NCBI GenBank assembly: GCA_029204225.1
Contig: MU832109.1
Span: forward strand, 1 to 64,000
Length of the DNA stretch: 64,000 bases
Direction: 5' to 3'
Source: Diphasiastrum complanatum
Lineage: Eukaryota > Streptophyta > Lycopodiopsida > Lycopodiales > Lycopodiaceae
Part shown: piece by piece, positions 43,501 to 47,417 of the stretch
Layout of the letters: every line of letters starts with the position of its first letter
Position numbering within the stretch: the first letter of the stretch is position 1
Notes under the pieces: generated by a model
Databases searched by the model: none
What the model was told of the DNA's origin: nothing
The model's input: only the letters and a program-made list of their open reading frames with translations
Made by a program: the position numbers and the translations under genes

Positions 43501-46143
43501 ATGCAAACAAATTTTTCTTTGATGTTGAGTGGATCTTTACATTCTTTGCTAACCAACAAGTGCAAAAAACTTTATGACTCATCAATCAAATGTCTCTATC
43601 TGAAGATATCCTACTTCAAAGTTCTTGCATCAAAGAAAAGTTTGCATCACAAAGGACAGCCATCTGTAGTCATTGGTGCCAAGTTTTAAAGTGATTTTGG
43701 ACTTTGTACCACCTACATTGCTCACTGATTTTTACAACAGTAGTGCACAATCTATATTGGCATCTCCAACACTTACCTTTTTGAGGAATTCTCACACTTT
43801 TATTGCTCTATTTGCATGCCAATATTTACAACATGTGAATAGTCTTTAATGCCAAGTAGCGCTAGGATTTCTATACTAATTTTGCTTCATATATGCTTGT
43901 TGATTGTCAGCATACATTTATCATCTTTAGGTAGTCCTTTTCAGCCTATTAGTTTTTGTGTGGACCTAAGATCTACTTGGGGACAACAAGAGTCCAAATT
44001 CTCACTAGCTTCGTATTGCATACTTTTGCCCTAATTGTGCTTTTAATCCACTTATTGAAATTTCCACCTTTTCAATATTCTCACTTGTTTCTCTCACTTT
44101 TTGTCACTTTATTGTTTATTTCGCTTGTTTTTTATTTTGTTCACAACATTTTTGTGCATGTCAAAAAAGACAAGTTGACGTTTCCCACTTGCATTTTCTT
44201 ATGGCATATTCTAACTCATGTAAAGGACCTGTCTAATATGGGTCCTTTGGGGACACTGAATTGGAAAACTGGTTGAATAGATTAGAGTCCTATTTTAAGA
44301 TCTATCCGACATCATGCTTTCAAACTTACATTGATTTCTTCATTCTAAATCTTGGAGAGAGGCATATAGACGTGATGCCACCCCTTCCGATAGGGATACT
44401 TTTCTCGAGCATGTTATTCATGCTATGTATCAAGTAGATGATTCACAAGACGTTCCCAATGTGGTACATGACTAGGATATATCTCATCCACCACTTAATA
44501 CTCCAGGTTCATGTAGATGAGGTCACAAATGTATGTCATGCTTAGAAGATATTAAAAATGAGATTTTTGTACATAATCTAGATTATGTAGAGTTTCTAGT
44601 TGCAGCACAGGTTCAAGCTAGTACATAAGATGTTCCATTTTTGGCAAGGGTTACATATCCAGATGAAGAGGATCTTCAAGATTCTTTAAGTTTGTTCTAA
44701 AGCTCAAAATCAAGTCTACTTGGATACATCATTTCTTCAGCCTTCATCTCCGAGGTGCTTAGCTCTCCAAGCTCCTCAAGAAACCAACTAGCTTGATTCT
44801 TGACTCTTCTTCCATCCATAGGCAATCTTCACAAAAAACCAAATCACCCACTTCCAATTTACTATAGGTACGATGCTTGCATGCATGACTCTTTGTGCCT
44901 GAGCCTTGAAAAGGTTTAGCCTCACAACCTCAAGGATGTCTTGCATTTGAGTTTAAAACTCGACGCCACTCAGTACCTTCCAAGGGAGGCTTACAATAAT
45001 TGGACACGTCAACCAATAACCATAAATCAACTCGAATGGACTCATAACAATGGACACATGTTTATTGTCATTATACACAAACTCAACTAAGGGCAGAGAT
45101 ACTTTGCCCAATCAATTTGTACCTCACTAACGTATGTTTTAAGCATGTCCTCTAAAACCTGGTTAACCTTCTCTATTTGCCCACCTATTTTGGGTGCTCA
45201 CTACTTCTCTTCCGCAACGCAATTCCTAGACAAGAAAACATTGTGAACCAAAAAATTCCCATGAACTTAGGGTCTCTATGTTACGTCCATGTCCAGTTCA
45301 GAGGATTCGCAATAATCCTTGACATGGGTATTCGGCACTCCAACGTAGGTTTATTGGTTATGCCTCACCTTTTGGACAAGGCCAGAAATATAATTAATAA
45401 CCTTGTGAGCTCCTAGGCACTCCAATTAGGACATGTGGAGTAATGCATGGTGATTGACCACGTTTTATGCATGTTGAGGAGATAAAAAACAATTGGATGA
45501 GAATTGAGATCCTGCAAGGAATATTCCTAGGCATCAGGGGTCTATATTTCTCGGCCTCCTCCACTTCCAAACTTCGATTTCCAGTTACCATCATACTGCC
45601 AACCTTACACATCCTAAAATCGACAAAAATTGTGCCACATTATCTAGTTAAGTGTTTTGTCTACATATTTCCCACATCTACTCATGCCATCAAATCTCAC
45701 TGCTAGATTTTACAATAAAAAATTCAGTACTCTAAAACGCAACAGTTAGAGAAGGTTATCTCAAGCCTTCAGAATTCTATAATATTAGCATCCTTGTAAG
45801 TCGTTTCTTAAATGACCAAGTTGCAACTAAGCATTCGGCTCTGGGACAATTGGATTGCTATTTGGATGGGACTGCCATAGGCTTCTAACTACGAGAGTCT
45901 CATGCATTGGGAAATGAAATTTTCATTAACAAGCTACGTGAGCGGTATGTACTATGCACATCCAGCCAAAAAAACGATAATCAACAGGTGATAAAAGGCG
46001 AAGTCAAGTGAAAGTCTTTTGCAAACCTCCATCCTTTTGGCAACCTCTTCAAGATCCTCTGTCGGTTCCTCATAGCTAGACGCTGTCTTATCCTTAGCAC
46101 GGTGTAGTGCAAATTTCCTTAATTTGTTCCAGGAGGATTTCAT
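1634..46143 (-). CDS. BAR/IMD-like, proline-rich protein (9 coding exons, ~603 aa)
   Basis: Joined from nine exons at 46143-46027, 28450-28378, 24853-24779, 24586-24525, 24413-24345, 5453-5425, 5297-5093, 3328-3125 and 2611-1634. Every junction is GT-AG and the reading phase is kept throughout (834 nt before the last exon). Residues about 1-240 follow, block by block, the plant family labelled 'hydroxyproline-rich glycoprotein' (Arabidopsis At2g33490/At3g26910 type). Landmarks are an MKSSxxKLRxxALH start, LTIPTESMLHEL, YDEKRGVYDHL, and an SRHHTAQ-to-HLFRKAFASV block near residues 204-219. This region is predicted to be a helical BAR/IMD-like membrane-binding fold. Residues about 280-603 are Pro/Ser-rich and probably disordered. 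The molecular role is not established; membrane-curvature or trafficking work is an inference. The Met at 46143 was chosen because it matches the family N-terminus. The last exon has a possible frameshift at its end. Introns 1 and 5 hold most of the window's retroelements. Confidence 0.8.
3125..3328 (-). CDS. BAR-like gene, coding exon 8
   Basis: A 204-nt exon, exactly 68 codons, beginning VHLFRKAFASVSKIEPYIDL. It finishes the helical domain and passes into an acidic, Asn/Asp/Ser-rich linker. Acceptor TGCAG, donor GTTCTC. Confidence 0.85.
3329..5092 (-). other. Intron 7 of the BAR-like gene
   Basis: A 1.76-kb intron between exons 7 and 8. It is AT-rich, with no transposon protein or RNA gene seen. 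Confidence 0.6.
5093..5297 (-). CDS. BAR-like gene, coding exon 7
   Basis: A 205-nt exon encoding residues about 142-210, from GVYDHLRLQLTKGRPKNRKS to SLEQGRFHNIITKVSRHHTA. Acceptor TGCAG, donor GTTAGA. It carries the basic helix-linker and the conserved 'RHHAAQ' element of the family. Confidence 0.85.
5425..5453 (-). CDS. BAR-like gene, coding exon 6 (29-nt microexon)
   Basis: A 29-nt exon encoding ETKLKYDEK plus two bases of the next codon. Acceptor TGCAG, donor GTCAGT. The following exon restores the frame to give DEKRGVYDHL, the family's 'CDEKRNVYEGML' block. Confidence 0.8.
6327..6598 (+). repeat. 136-bp tandem duplication inside gypsy G1
   Basis: Two head-to-tail copies, 6327-6462 and 6463-6598, with only a few base differences by eye (for example tttgttttcaatgactctgc versus tttgctttcaataactctgt). 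The unit codes for part of the pro-RT linker just before the PPNREVDHAINL block, so this protein stretch is duplicated. Confidence 0.9.
6748..7074 (+). pseudogene. Gypsy G1 reverse transcriptase fragment
   Basis: An open stretch of RT fingers and palm, with CVDYIALNKVTIKNKYPMPR and the FRTRHGHYEFKLMSFGLTDA motif. It terminates immediately before the catalytic YLDD segment, which follows after a stop. Confidence 0.85.
7145..7735 (+). pseudogene. Gypsy G1 RT connection/RNase H fragment
   Basis: Open segments give FTREIAYLGHIISKDGIKMD, FLGLSRYYR and the RNase H core FVVKTCASDFAVCAVLNQNG, typical of Ty3/gypsy pol. They are interrupted by stops at about 7350 and 7652. Confidence 0.85.
8168..9016 (-). 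repeat. Copia A left LTR
   Basis: Starts TGCTACACACTACAATCTAA and ends TGTAGA on the plus strand, giving short TGCTACA/TGTAGA-type inverted ends. It matches the right LTR over hundreds of bases (for example gcggaaatcatctattatca in both). Only a few short CT runs stand where the right LTR has a long CT tract. Confidence 0.7.
9117..9574 (-). repeat. Copia C 3' LTR
   Basis: Right boundary is TCTCACA at 9574, next to the reversed polypurine tract ctccctcttcaac (9575-9587). The left boundary near 9117 (TGTATTTCACATG) is an estimate. A TATA-like element (CTATATATAG on the minus strand) lies near 9295. Confidence 0.55.
9570..10512 (-). pseudogene. Copia C reverse transcriptase
   Basis: Segments in order: NEARNKEEWIQAMDLEYQAF, NKHKARLVAKGYAQEHGIDY, MDITNAFLNGDFEEEVYMEQ, KSLYGLKQAPRSSYAKLN, and the catalytic YVDDIIL, then LGHLRYILEIEV. 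These match the copia RVT_2 domain. Frames change at about 10200 and 9800. The final open frame runs straight into the polypurine tract and LTR, so RNase H has been deleted. Confidence 0.9.
10457..11542 (-). pseudogene. Copia C pre-integrase/integrase
   Basis: Shows VWHKRMGHLNFKSLEVI, CESCALSKSHRLPY, RSDNGGEYISTKFKAFF, QQNGVAERKNRTLCESAKAM and LKTFGCTCYVNITLDDRTK. Broken into at least three frames. Confidence 0.9.
11552..12779 (-). pseudogene. Copia C gag, zinc knuckle and protease-region remnants
   Basis: Gag segments (KLYESKSTSRALTLRKQIFQ) at 12595-12383, then a Lys-rich tail with one CCHC knuckle, CFYCGIKGHSASEC, near 12030-12080. The protease-to-pre-integrase stretch follows (DGECAIKGSGTI, ITKNLLSVSQLLSKGF) at 11845-11552. 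Confidence 0.85.
13301..13779 (+). repeat. Copia B 5' LTR
   Basis: Begins TGTTGGAATGTAAATGGAAT and ends GCTTCTATTTCCTACA, next to the primer site. It matches, in reverse orientation, both LTRs of element D. It contains GGGCTATATATATGTGTGC, a TATA-like element at about 13599. Confidence 0.95.
13780..13792 (+). promoter_or_regulatory. Copia B primer-binding site
   Basis: TGGTATCAGAGCC directly after the LTR, complementary to the 3' end of initiator tRNA-Met, the usual copia primer. Confidence 0.95.
14381..15375 (+). pseudogene. Copia B gag
   Basis: Starts MAKESESIGSLFNENRLDGT. It is interrupted by a stop soon after (GL*EVV, about 14497), then stays open with the gag core (KSAWETLAKMFQVKNAAKVV) to a frameshift near 14925. 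The following frame holds the knuckle CHYCKKFGHHIKEC at about 15154-15195. Confidence 0.9.
15420..16929 (+). pseudogene. Copia B protease/pre-integrase/integrase, fused to copia A sequence
   Basis: The protease site VIDSGATRHMTYH is at about 15433, followed by a frameshift. A long open frame from 15496 then gives the pre-integrase finger, HSDVCGPTRTESIGRCKYFV, RTDRGGAIYKEY (one residue off the usual RTDRGGEY), PQQNGVVERKNRTIMEMARC and HLRIFGCTAYAFIPDKLRTK. The last ~26 codons (from GHMLHIQ) come from copia A read on the wrong strand. Confidence 0.9.
16829..17759 (-). pseudogene. Copia A GAG_pre-integrase and integrase core, truncated
   Basis: From a short frame at 17759-17568 into an open frame ending at 16829. 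It shows the pre-integrase HH-type finger (LWHRRLCHMNTVALY ... CNKGKM) and the integrase core with HSDICGPF, FIDDFSKFATVYF, RTDRGGEY and PQQNGVAERRKRTLMEAAR. It ends abruptly after VRIFGCVAYA, where sequence of copia B in opposite orientation begins. RT and RNase H are absent. Confidence 0.9.
17770..18639 (-). pseudogene. Copia A gag C-terminus, two zinc knuckles, protease
   Basis: Reads through the gag helical region (YLLRALPRSFQTTRTLLAKD), a charged Lys/Arg/Glu stretch, two CCHC knuckles (CMRCRRDGHTVDTC and CIHCHKMGHAAVDC), then the aspartic protease active site DSGATSHFV. It ends near 17770, where the frame shifts. Two knuckles rather than one is a feature of some copia lineages. Confidence 0.9.
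18608..18979 (-). pseudogene. Copia A gag, N-terminal part
   Basis: Starts at ATG 18979 (MASISNIQLKICTVLEVDGS), just downstream of a tRNA-Met primer site. It contains the NYLAWKVKTSLILRG segment typical of copia gag (UBN2-like). The frame breaks near 18640 and gag continues in another frame. Confidence 0.8.
18995..19054 (-). promoter_or_regulatory. Copia A primer-binding sites (duplicated)
   Basis: Reverse complements of ggctctgatacca (18995-19007) and tgctttgatacca (19042-19054) give TGGTATCAGAGCC and TGGTATCAAAGCA, both tRNA-Met-type primer sites. They lie 47 bp apart and 80-140 bp from the apparent LTR end, instead of directly next to it. Confidence 0.65.
19134..20168 (-). repeat. Copia A right LTR (5' LTR), with (TC)40 and GCGGTGC-rich tract
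   Basis: Starts TGCTACATACTACAACCTAA. It is longer than the left LTR mainly because of the 80-bp TC run and extra GCGGTGCCTCTGGCGGTATC-like units near 20035-20125. Its promoter would drive element A on the minus strand. Confidence 0.7.
19463..19542. repeat. (TC)40 microsatellite
   Basis: Eighty bases of uninterrupted TC repeats within the right LTR of copia A. The matching site in the left LTR (about 8474-8485) has only a few units. Confidence 0.97.
20169..21060 (+). mobile_element. Ty3/gypsy G1, 3' part (integrase)
   Basis: Resumes immediately after copia A's right LTR. It shows the end of the zinc-binding domain (FFWPNIKRDVQLYVTSCHKC), the catalytic-core region (MNFIVGLPKTQKGYDVIWVI), RVNQVLEDML, YNNAKHSATGYSPF and a C-terminal LPANS-type block. 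Many stops. No 3' LTR was recognised. Confidence 0.8.
21061..24344. other. Intronic stretch without a recognised gene
   Basis: AT-rich intron 5 sequence. At 22991-23004 the reverse complement of gggctttgatacca is a tRNA-Met primer-like site on the minus strand, hinting at the leader of another copia remnant. Two AACGCGTT-centred palindromes occur near 23163 and 24030. No protein domain was seen. Confidence 0.4.
24345..24413 (-). CDS. BAR-like gene, coding exon 5
   Basis: A 69-nt exon, exactly 23 codons, containing SNTLTIPTESMLHELQVAE. Acceptor TGCAG, donor GTATCA. It is one of the best-conserved family blocks ('ITIPSESLLNELRIVE'). An 18.9-kb intron follows. Confidence 0.8.
24525..24586 (-). 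CDS. BAR-like gene, coding exon 4
   Basis: A 62-nt exon encoding NVLRMVGKVQLDISQSLDLY. Acceptor TTCAG and a weaker donor, GTCTGT; phase 1 to 0. It aligns with the 'VLLMLGKLQFELQKLVDKY' block. Confidence 0.75.
24779..24853 (-). CDS. BAR-like gene, coding exon 3
   Basis: A 75-nt exon encoding FAEAVQDMGKYLINNYGPMD plus DENA. Acceptor ACAG, donor GTAAGC; phase 1 to 1. It aligns with the 'SESLRDMGACLLEK' block of the family. Confidence 0.75.
27340..28045. repeat. Possible small element with GGAACG/CGTTCC-rich inverted ends
   Basis: The left end (near 27345-27368) reads gaaacggaacgcgttccgga. The right end (about 27990-28028) has ccggaacgtacgg and ggaacggaacgttcc. The ends are imperfect inverted matches, unlike the AT-rich flanks. 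Between them is a 124-codon minus-strand open frame. It could be a small non-autonomous transposon; no target duplication was verified. Confidence 0.35.
27407..27781 (-). CDS. Orphan ORF, 124 aa, unknown
   Basis: Peptide with PLSDPKIEDVFYSVNRDFEV and EVGEFLSLDALGFASDIDKY; acidic and Pro/Ser-rich at its N-terminal side. It has coding-like composition but no recognised domain. It lies in intron 2 on the host gene's strand and inside the GC-ended block. It may be a retroelement gag/linker fragment or a captured exon piece; its start codon is not supported by context. Confidence 0.25.
   Translation of the reverse strand: MLSEYLKSSNPSVELIAPTAQVDRPDYFQLGAKLPAEIAVTEVKTLVSPAPLNSSQGSSQHGTLNCPQGLASAPPLSDPKIEDVFYSVNRDFEVGEFLSLDALGFASDIDKYAQQEARTKISHT
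28378..28450 (-). CDS. BAR-like gene, coding exon 2
   Basis: A 73-nt exon encoding KLKEMRNFYEGLHKLSSHV and a few more residues. Acceptor TTGCAG and donor GTGAGT are strong; phase goes from 0 to 1. The peptide aligns with the 'DMRDCYDSLLSAA' block of the plant family. It is separated from exon 1 by a 17.6-kb intron. Confidence 0.75.
28451..31421. other. Intron 1 segment without a recognised gene
   Basis: AT-rich; apart from the orphan frame at 30211-30545 I see no domain, RNA gene or clear repeat ends. Confidence 0.4.
30211..30495 (-). CDS. Orphan ORF fragment, possible gypsy gag-protease linker
   Basis: The frame stays open upstream of the first ATG to about 30545 (IAPLPSEVPVTPVDFPLQSD). 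It contains LASRMDISLGELMRMAPQAK, whose style resembles the short helical 'SLGELL' segment before gypsy proteases. No catalytic Asp motif follows. It lies in intron 1. The assignment is an inference from motif style only. Confidence 0.3.
   Translation of the reverse strand: MQSDQNDCLHHHEKQFHMGEHEVPQSGVLASLLASRMDISLGELMRMAPQAKSILTDWLNSEAGPTTKEPLYYTGYEGTSNVLHIGAAWESEDA
31422..31807 (+). repeat. Copia E 5' LTR
   Basis: Matches 40095-40483 over its length (for example tttatttgcacccctaatgt in both), with numerous differences, so it is clearly older than element D. It ends at the D insertion point in ...gtgtgtgtga. Confidence 0.9.
31808..32309 (-). repeat. Copia D 3' LTR
   Basis: Left copy of the LTR pair, next to the polypurine tract TTTAAGGAGGG (minus strand). 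It shows an internal near-repeat, tatccaactacttgactatt, occurring two to three times. Confidence 0.95.
32428..33154 (-). pseudogene. Copia D second, divergent linker/RT-start block
   Basis: Two overlapping frames carry a weaker copy of the linker at 33740-33380: EQPAEDYGQHGP, GQQSVEQPI, LLETLQDSK, GRKAHASLKSVPLADI and REDVMSKEF echo EQPIEDIGQQGP, GQQSVDEGK, LLQTLQDSK, EGKTRASTKSEEFADF and WEDAMQEEY. It lies between the truncated RT and the 3' LTR, where RT/RNase H should be. Confidence 0.7.
33160..34326 (-). pseudogene. Copia D integrase end, linker and RT N-terminus with core deleted
   Basis: Open for 388 codons: TPQQNGVAERKNRTIMEMAR, HLRIFGCTAYAFIPDKLRTK, a Gln/Pro/Glu-rich linker, then RT start CWEDAMQEEYNSLMKNHTWV. 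After VLVDLPHG the frame passes at once to RIFISQQRYIEQMLKQSSFF, which is the RT C-terminal segment. The catalytic palm with YVDD is missing, with the joint near 33368. Confidence 0.9.
34443..35240 (-). pseudogene. Copia D protease and pre-integrase/integrase start
   Basis: Protease site VIDSGATRHMTYH near 35200, pre-integrase LWHARFGHLNFASLKMLKRF and CEGCILGKFQRQAFPIDG, then HSDVCGPMRTESIGRCKYFV. Frame breaks occur at about 35070 and 34443. Confidence 0.9.
35205..36220 (-). pseudogene. Copia D gag with zinc knuckle
   Basis: ATG at 36220 (MTKESESIGWLDGTNYSLWC). Gag core KSAWETLAKMFQVKNATKVV, knuckle CHYCKKFGHHIKECKKR near 35410-35460. The frame shifts at about 35840, so gag is not one open frame. 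Unlike copia B, the early TGA is a Trp codon here (GLWEVV). Confidence 0.9.
36798..36810 (-). promoter_or_regulatory. Copia D primer-binding site
   Basis: Reverse complement TGGTATCAGAGCC abuts the 5' LTR, complementary to initiator tRNA-Met. Confidence 0.95.
36811..37310 (-). repeat. Copia D 5' LTR
   Basis: Right copy of the LTR pair. It lies directly beside the reversed primer site ggctctgatacca at 36798-36810. A TATA-like TATATATA lies near 36980. Confidence 0.95.
37603..38340 (+). pseudogene. Copia E pre-integrase joined to integrase C-terminus
   Basis: Reads VSRIRKNLLSVLAKQHMVVQ and the pre-integrase segment to about 37800. It then goes directly to a frame resembling 'VETARSMLKSKNLPNMFWGE' (37820-37890) and, frame-shifted, 'SHLRGF' and YRLHDLEDKKFIISKDVIFD. 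The D,D-35-E catalytic core is deleted. Confidence 0.8.
38411..39290 (+). pseudogene. Copia E reverse transcriptase
   Basis: WRKAMDEEYNSIMKNKTWRL, KHKARLVAKGYAQ, then after stops QQMDVKSASLNGFLEEEVYM, KALYRLKQAPRAWYTRID and the catalytic VMYVDDLVITGSD. Near-complete RVT_2 domain with stops at about 38797 and 38833 and a frameshift at about 39215. Confidence 0.9.
39400..40050 (+). pseudogene. Copia E RNase H region
   Basis: Segments DETLYRKLVGSLIYLTTTRP, MIRQFMAKPKQVHWRATKQV, then frame changes into AASEAIWLRRILQDLHMDMI and a late 'KHIEVQQQFIREK'. Typical copia RNase H order, with at least three frameshifts. Confidence 0.85.
40095..40483 (+). repeat. Copia E 3' LTR
   Basis: Begins TGTTAAAAATTAATATTTAT directly after the polypurine tract AAGGGGGAG. 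Similarity to the 5' LTR fades after ggtgtgtgtgag. It contains a TATA-like AGTATTTAAG near 40366. Confidence 0.85.
40484..43100. other. Intron 1 segment without a recognised gene
   Basis: AT-rich. A locally GC-richer stretch near 42440-42620 supports overlapping open frames on both strands but no domain. Short TATA-like and LTR-like sequence near 42050-42320 could be a solo LTR; the ends were not found. Confidence 0.35.
43130..44420 (+). mobile_element. Decayed retroelement leader and gag-like remnant
   Basis: AACTTGGTATCAAAACAC at about 43134 resembles a tRNA-Met primer site on the plus strand. At about 44260-44340, NWLNRLESYFKIYP resembles the 'NWLxRLExYF' start of gypsy gag. Many stops. 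The two may not belong to the same element. Confidence 0.35.
44700..45190 (-). mobile_element. Ty3/gypsy G4 integrase remnant
   Basis: On the minus strand, starting near 45180: a RVNQ-type block (VNQVLEDMLKTYVSEVQIDW, AKYL), then frame-shifted 'LVEFVYND' and 'SPFELIYGY' blocks and a C-terminal tail near 44720-44780. This is the C-terminal half of a gypsy integrase core, with several stops. Confidence 0.65.
45191..46026. other. Intron 1 segment next to exon 1, nothing recognised
   Basis: Mixed open frames on both strands with no domain. It contains the intron 1 donor at its right end. Confidence 0.35.
46027..46143 (-). CDS. BAR-like gene, coding exon 1
   Basis: Encodes residues 1-39, starting MKSSWNKLRKFALHRAKDK, a short basic family-typical N-terminus followed by an acidic stretch. 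The exon ends after GAG in phase 0 with donor GTTTGC. An in-frame Met lies 22 codons upstream, but a likely 5'UTR splice acceptor lies between the two, so the downstream Met is preferred. Confidence 0.8.
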
Positions 46144-46176
46144 TGAATTCTTCAACGCAGTACAGCATCCGTAAAT

Positions 46177-46430
46177 CTGAAACAGGCTATTAAAACCGCT
46201 ATGTCGCAACCGGTAATCAGATGAGATGCACCAGCCTTCCTCTCAAGATTAAGGAGCAGGAGTGATACAATAACAATCTCAAAGGATGTTCTGAAGCGCG
46301 TCACAATTTAAACCGGAAACAATGCAGCCTGTCCATCTATAATTGCTAACCGAAGGCACCTCTTCTAAAGTTGTTCCTTCTCAATTGCCTGAAATCACCA
46401 ATCCAGCGCCAACTTTTCAGCTTCGAAAAC
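46177..46430 (-). other. Probable 5'UTR intron of the BAR-like gene
   Basis: On the minus strand, AAAACAG|GTTTTCG at 46430 could be the donor and CCTGTTTCAG|ATTTACGG the acceptor, 33 nt upstream of the start codon. This would join a GC-rich leader at about 46431-46860 to coding exon 1. It is inferred from splice motifs only. Confidence 0.4.
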
Positions 46431-46900
46431 CTGTTTTCAATCCAGTCAGATAAATAGGATCAATCCGCTCACTCGTGCGTCTATTGATTATAATTTCACT
46501 TATGCTCGGAAATGGATCAGCGGTCCTTTGTTGTTGGTGCTGCTCTGCCTCCTTTTCCTTGAGGCGGTGGTGCGTGCCGGCTGAAGGCAAGAAAGAGCTC
46601 AAGGAAGAAAATTCTTCAAGTATAAGCAACACGTAGTCGAAATTATCAACGGGGTTTTTGACGAAACCGCAAGCGACCGCCTCAAAGCGGAGCACAAAAG
46701 AAAGCATTATACTGCCCTGCCGTGCGGGGGGCCTGGGCCCGCGCCATGATCTTCCTGCATCACCTACGACGACACGCAGTAGCTCCAAAAACGGGCCATC
46801 GCCGAGGCTGCTGGCGCCCACGCTCGGATTTTGCAGACACGACAAGCCCGCCATAGCCTACGAAATACAAGAAGAAGAAGACGAAGAAGAAGAAAAAGAG
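46431..46900 (-). promoter_or_regulatory. GC-rich 5' leader/promoter region of the BAR-like gene
   Basis: This stretch is markedly more GC-rich than the AT-rich surroundings and lies directly upstream of coding exon 1. It contains a 145-codon open frame (46854-46417) with no recognisable domain, which I treat as a by-product of GC content. A GAA/GAAA-rich purine run lies at about 46868-46912. No clear TATA box was identified. Confidence 0.35.
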
Positions 46901-47158
46901 AGAAAAGAAGGCTTTCATTTTTGGCCTTGGACTGAAAGCTGGAGAGCTTCCACTCCACGAGCACATGCACATGAGTATCTTGGAGGGTGGGGCCTGGGCC
47001 TCCCCAAATACAACGGGACCCTCCCCTCCAAAAACATGTTACAAGCAAGAGTGAGAATATACCATATAATGTCATCAAAATGAGTATCCAAAAAAAATTT
47101 AGCTTCCGATCTAGCATGTGACTCACTCTATATAAAAAAATTGGGTTCTAATCTATCG

Positions 47159-47417
47159 TGTGGATTCACTCTAGGGTTGGTAATACGCATGTGCTATGTT
47201 TTGGTTGTCAAGCTTTGTCGTCGTAGCGATAAGCTGTTGTGATGCGGATTCACTCCATGGTTGGTTTGATAATACGCATGTGCTATGTTTGGGTTGTCAG
47301 CTTTGTCGTCGTAGTGATAAGCTGTTGTGATGTGGATTCACTCTATGGTTGGGTTTGGTAATATGCATGTGCTATTTTTTAGTTGTTAGCTTTGTTGTGA
47401 TAGTGATAAGCTATTGT
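47159..47417. repeat. Tandem array of three ~84-88-bp units
   Basis: Units start near 47159, 47243 and 47331, each beginning tgyggattcactc and ending aagctgttgtga or similar. A shorter, more diverged copy seems to precede the array (from about 47110). Not coding. Confidence 0.9.

Larger units (their letters stand above)
28451..46026 (-). other. Intron 1 of the BAR-like gene (17.6 kb)
   Basis: Separates exon 1 (donor GTTTGC at 46026) from exon 2. It contains the nested copias E and D and decayed gypsy pieces at 43-45.2 kb. Confidence 0.7.

Noticed and set aside
46417-46854. 145-codon minus-strand open frame
   Set aside because: GC-rich leader region upstream of the real first exon; no domain, and its end fits a 5'UTR donor site.
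46658-47083. 141-codon plus-strand open frame
   Set aside because: Antisense to the GC-rich leader, driven by composition and a GAA-rich run; no family features.
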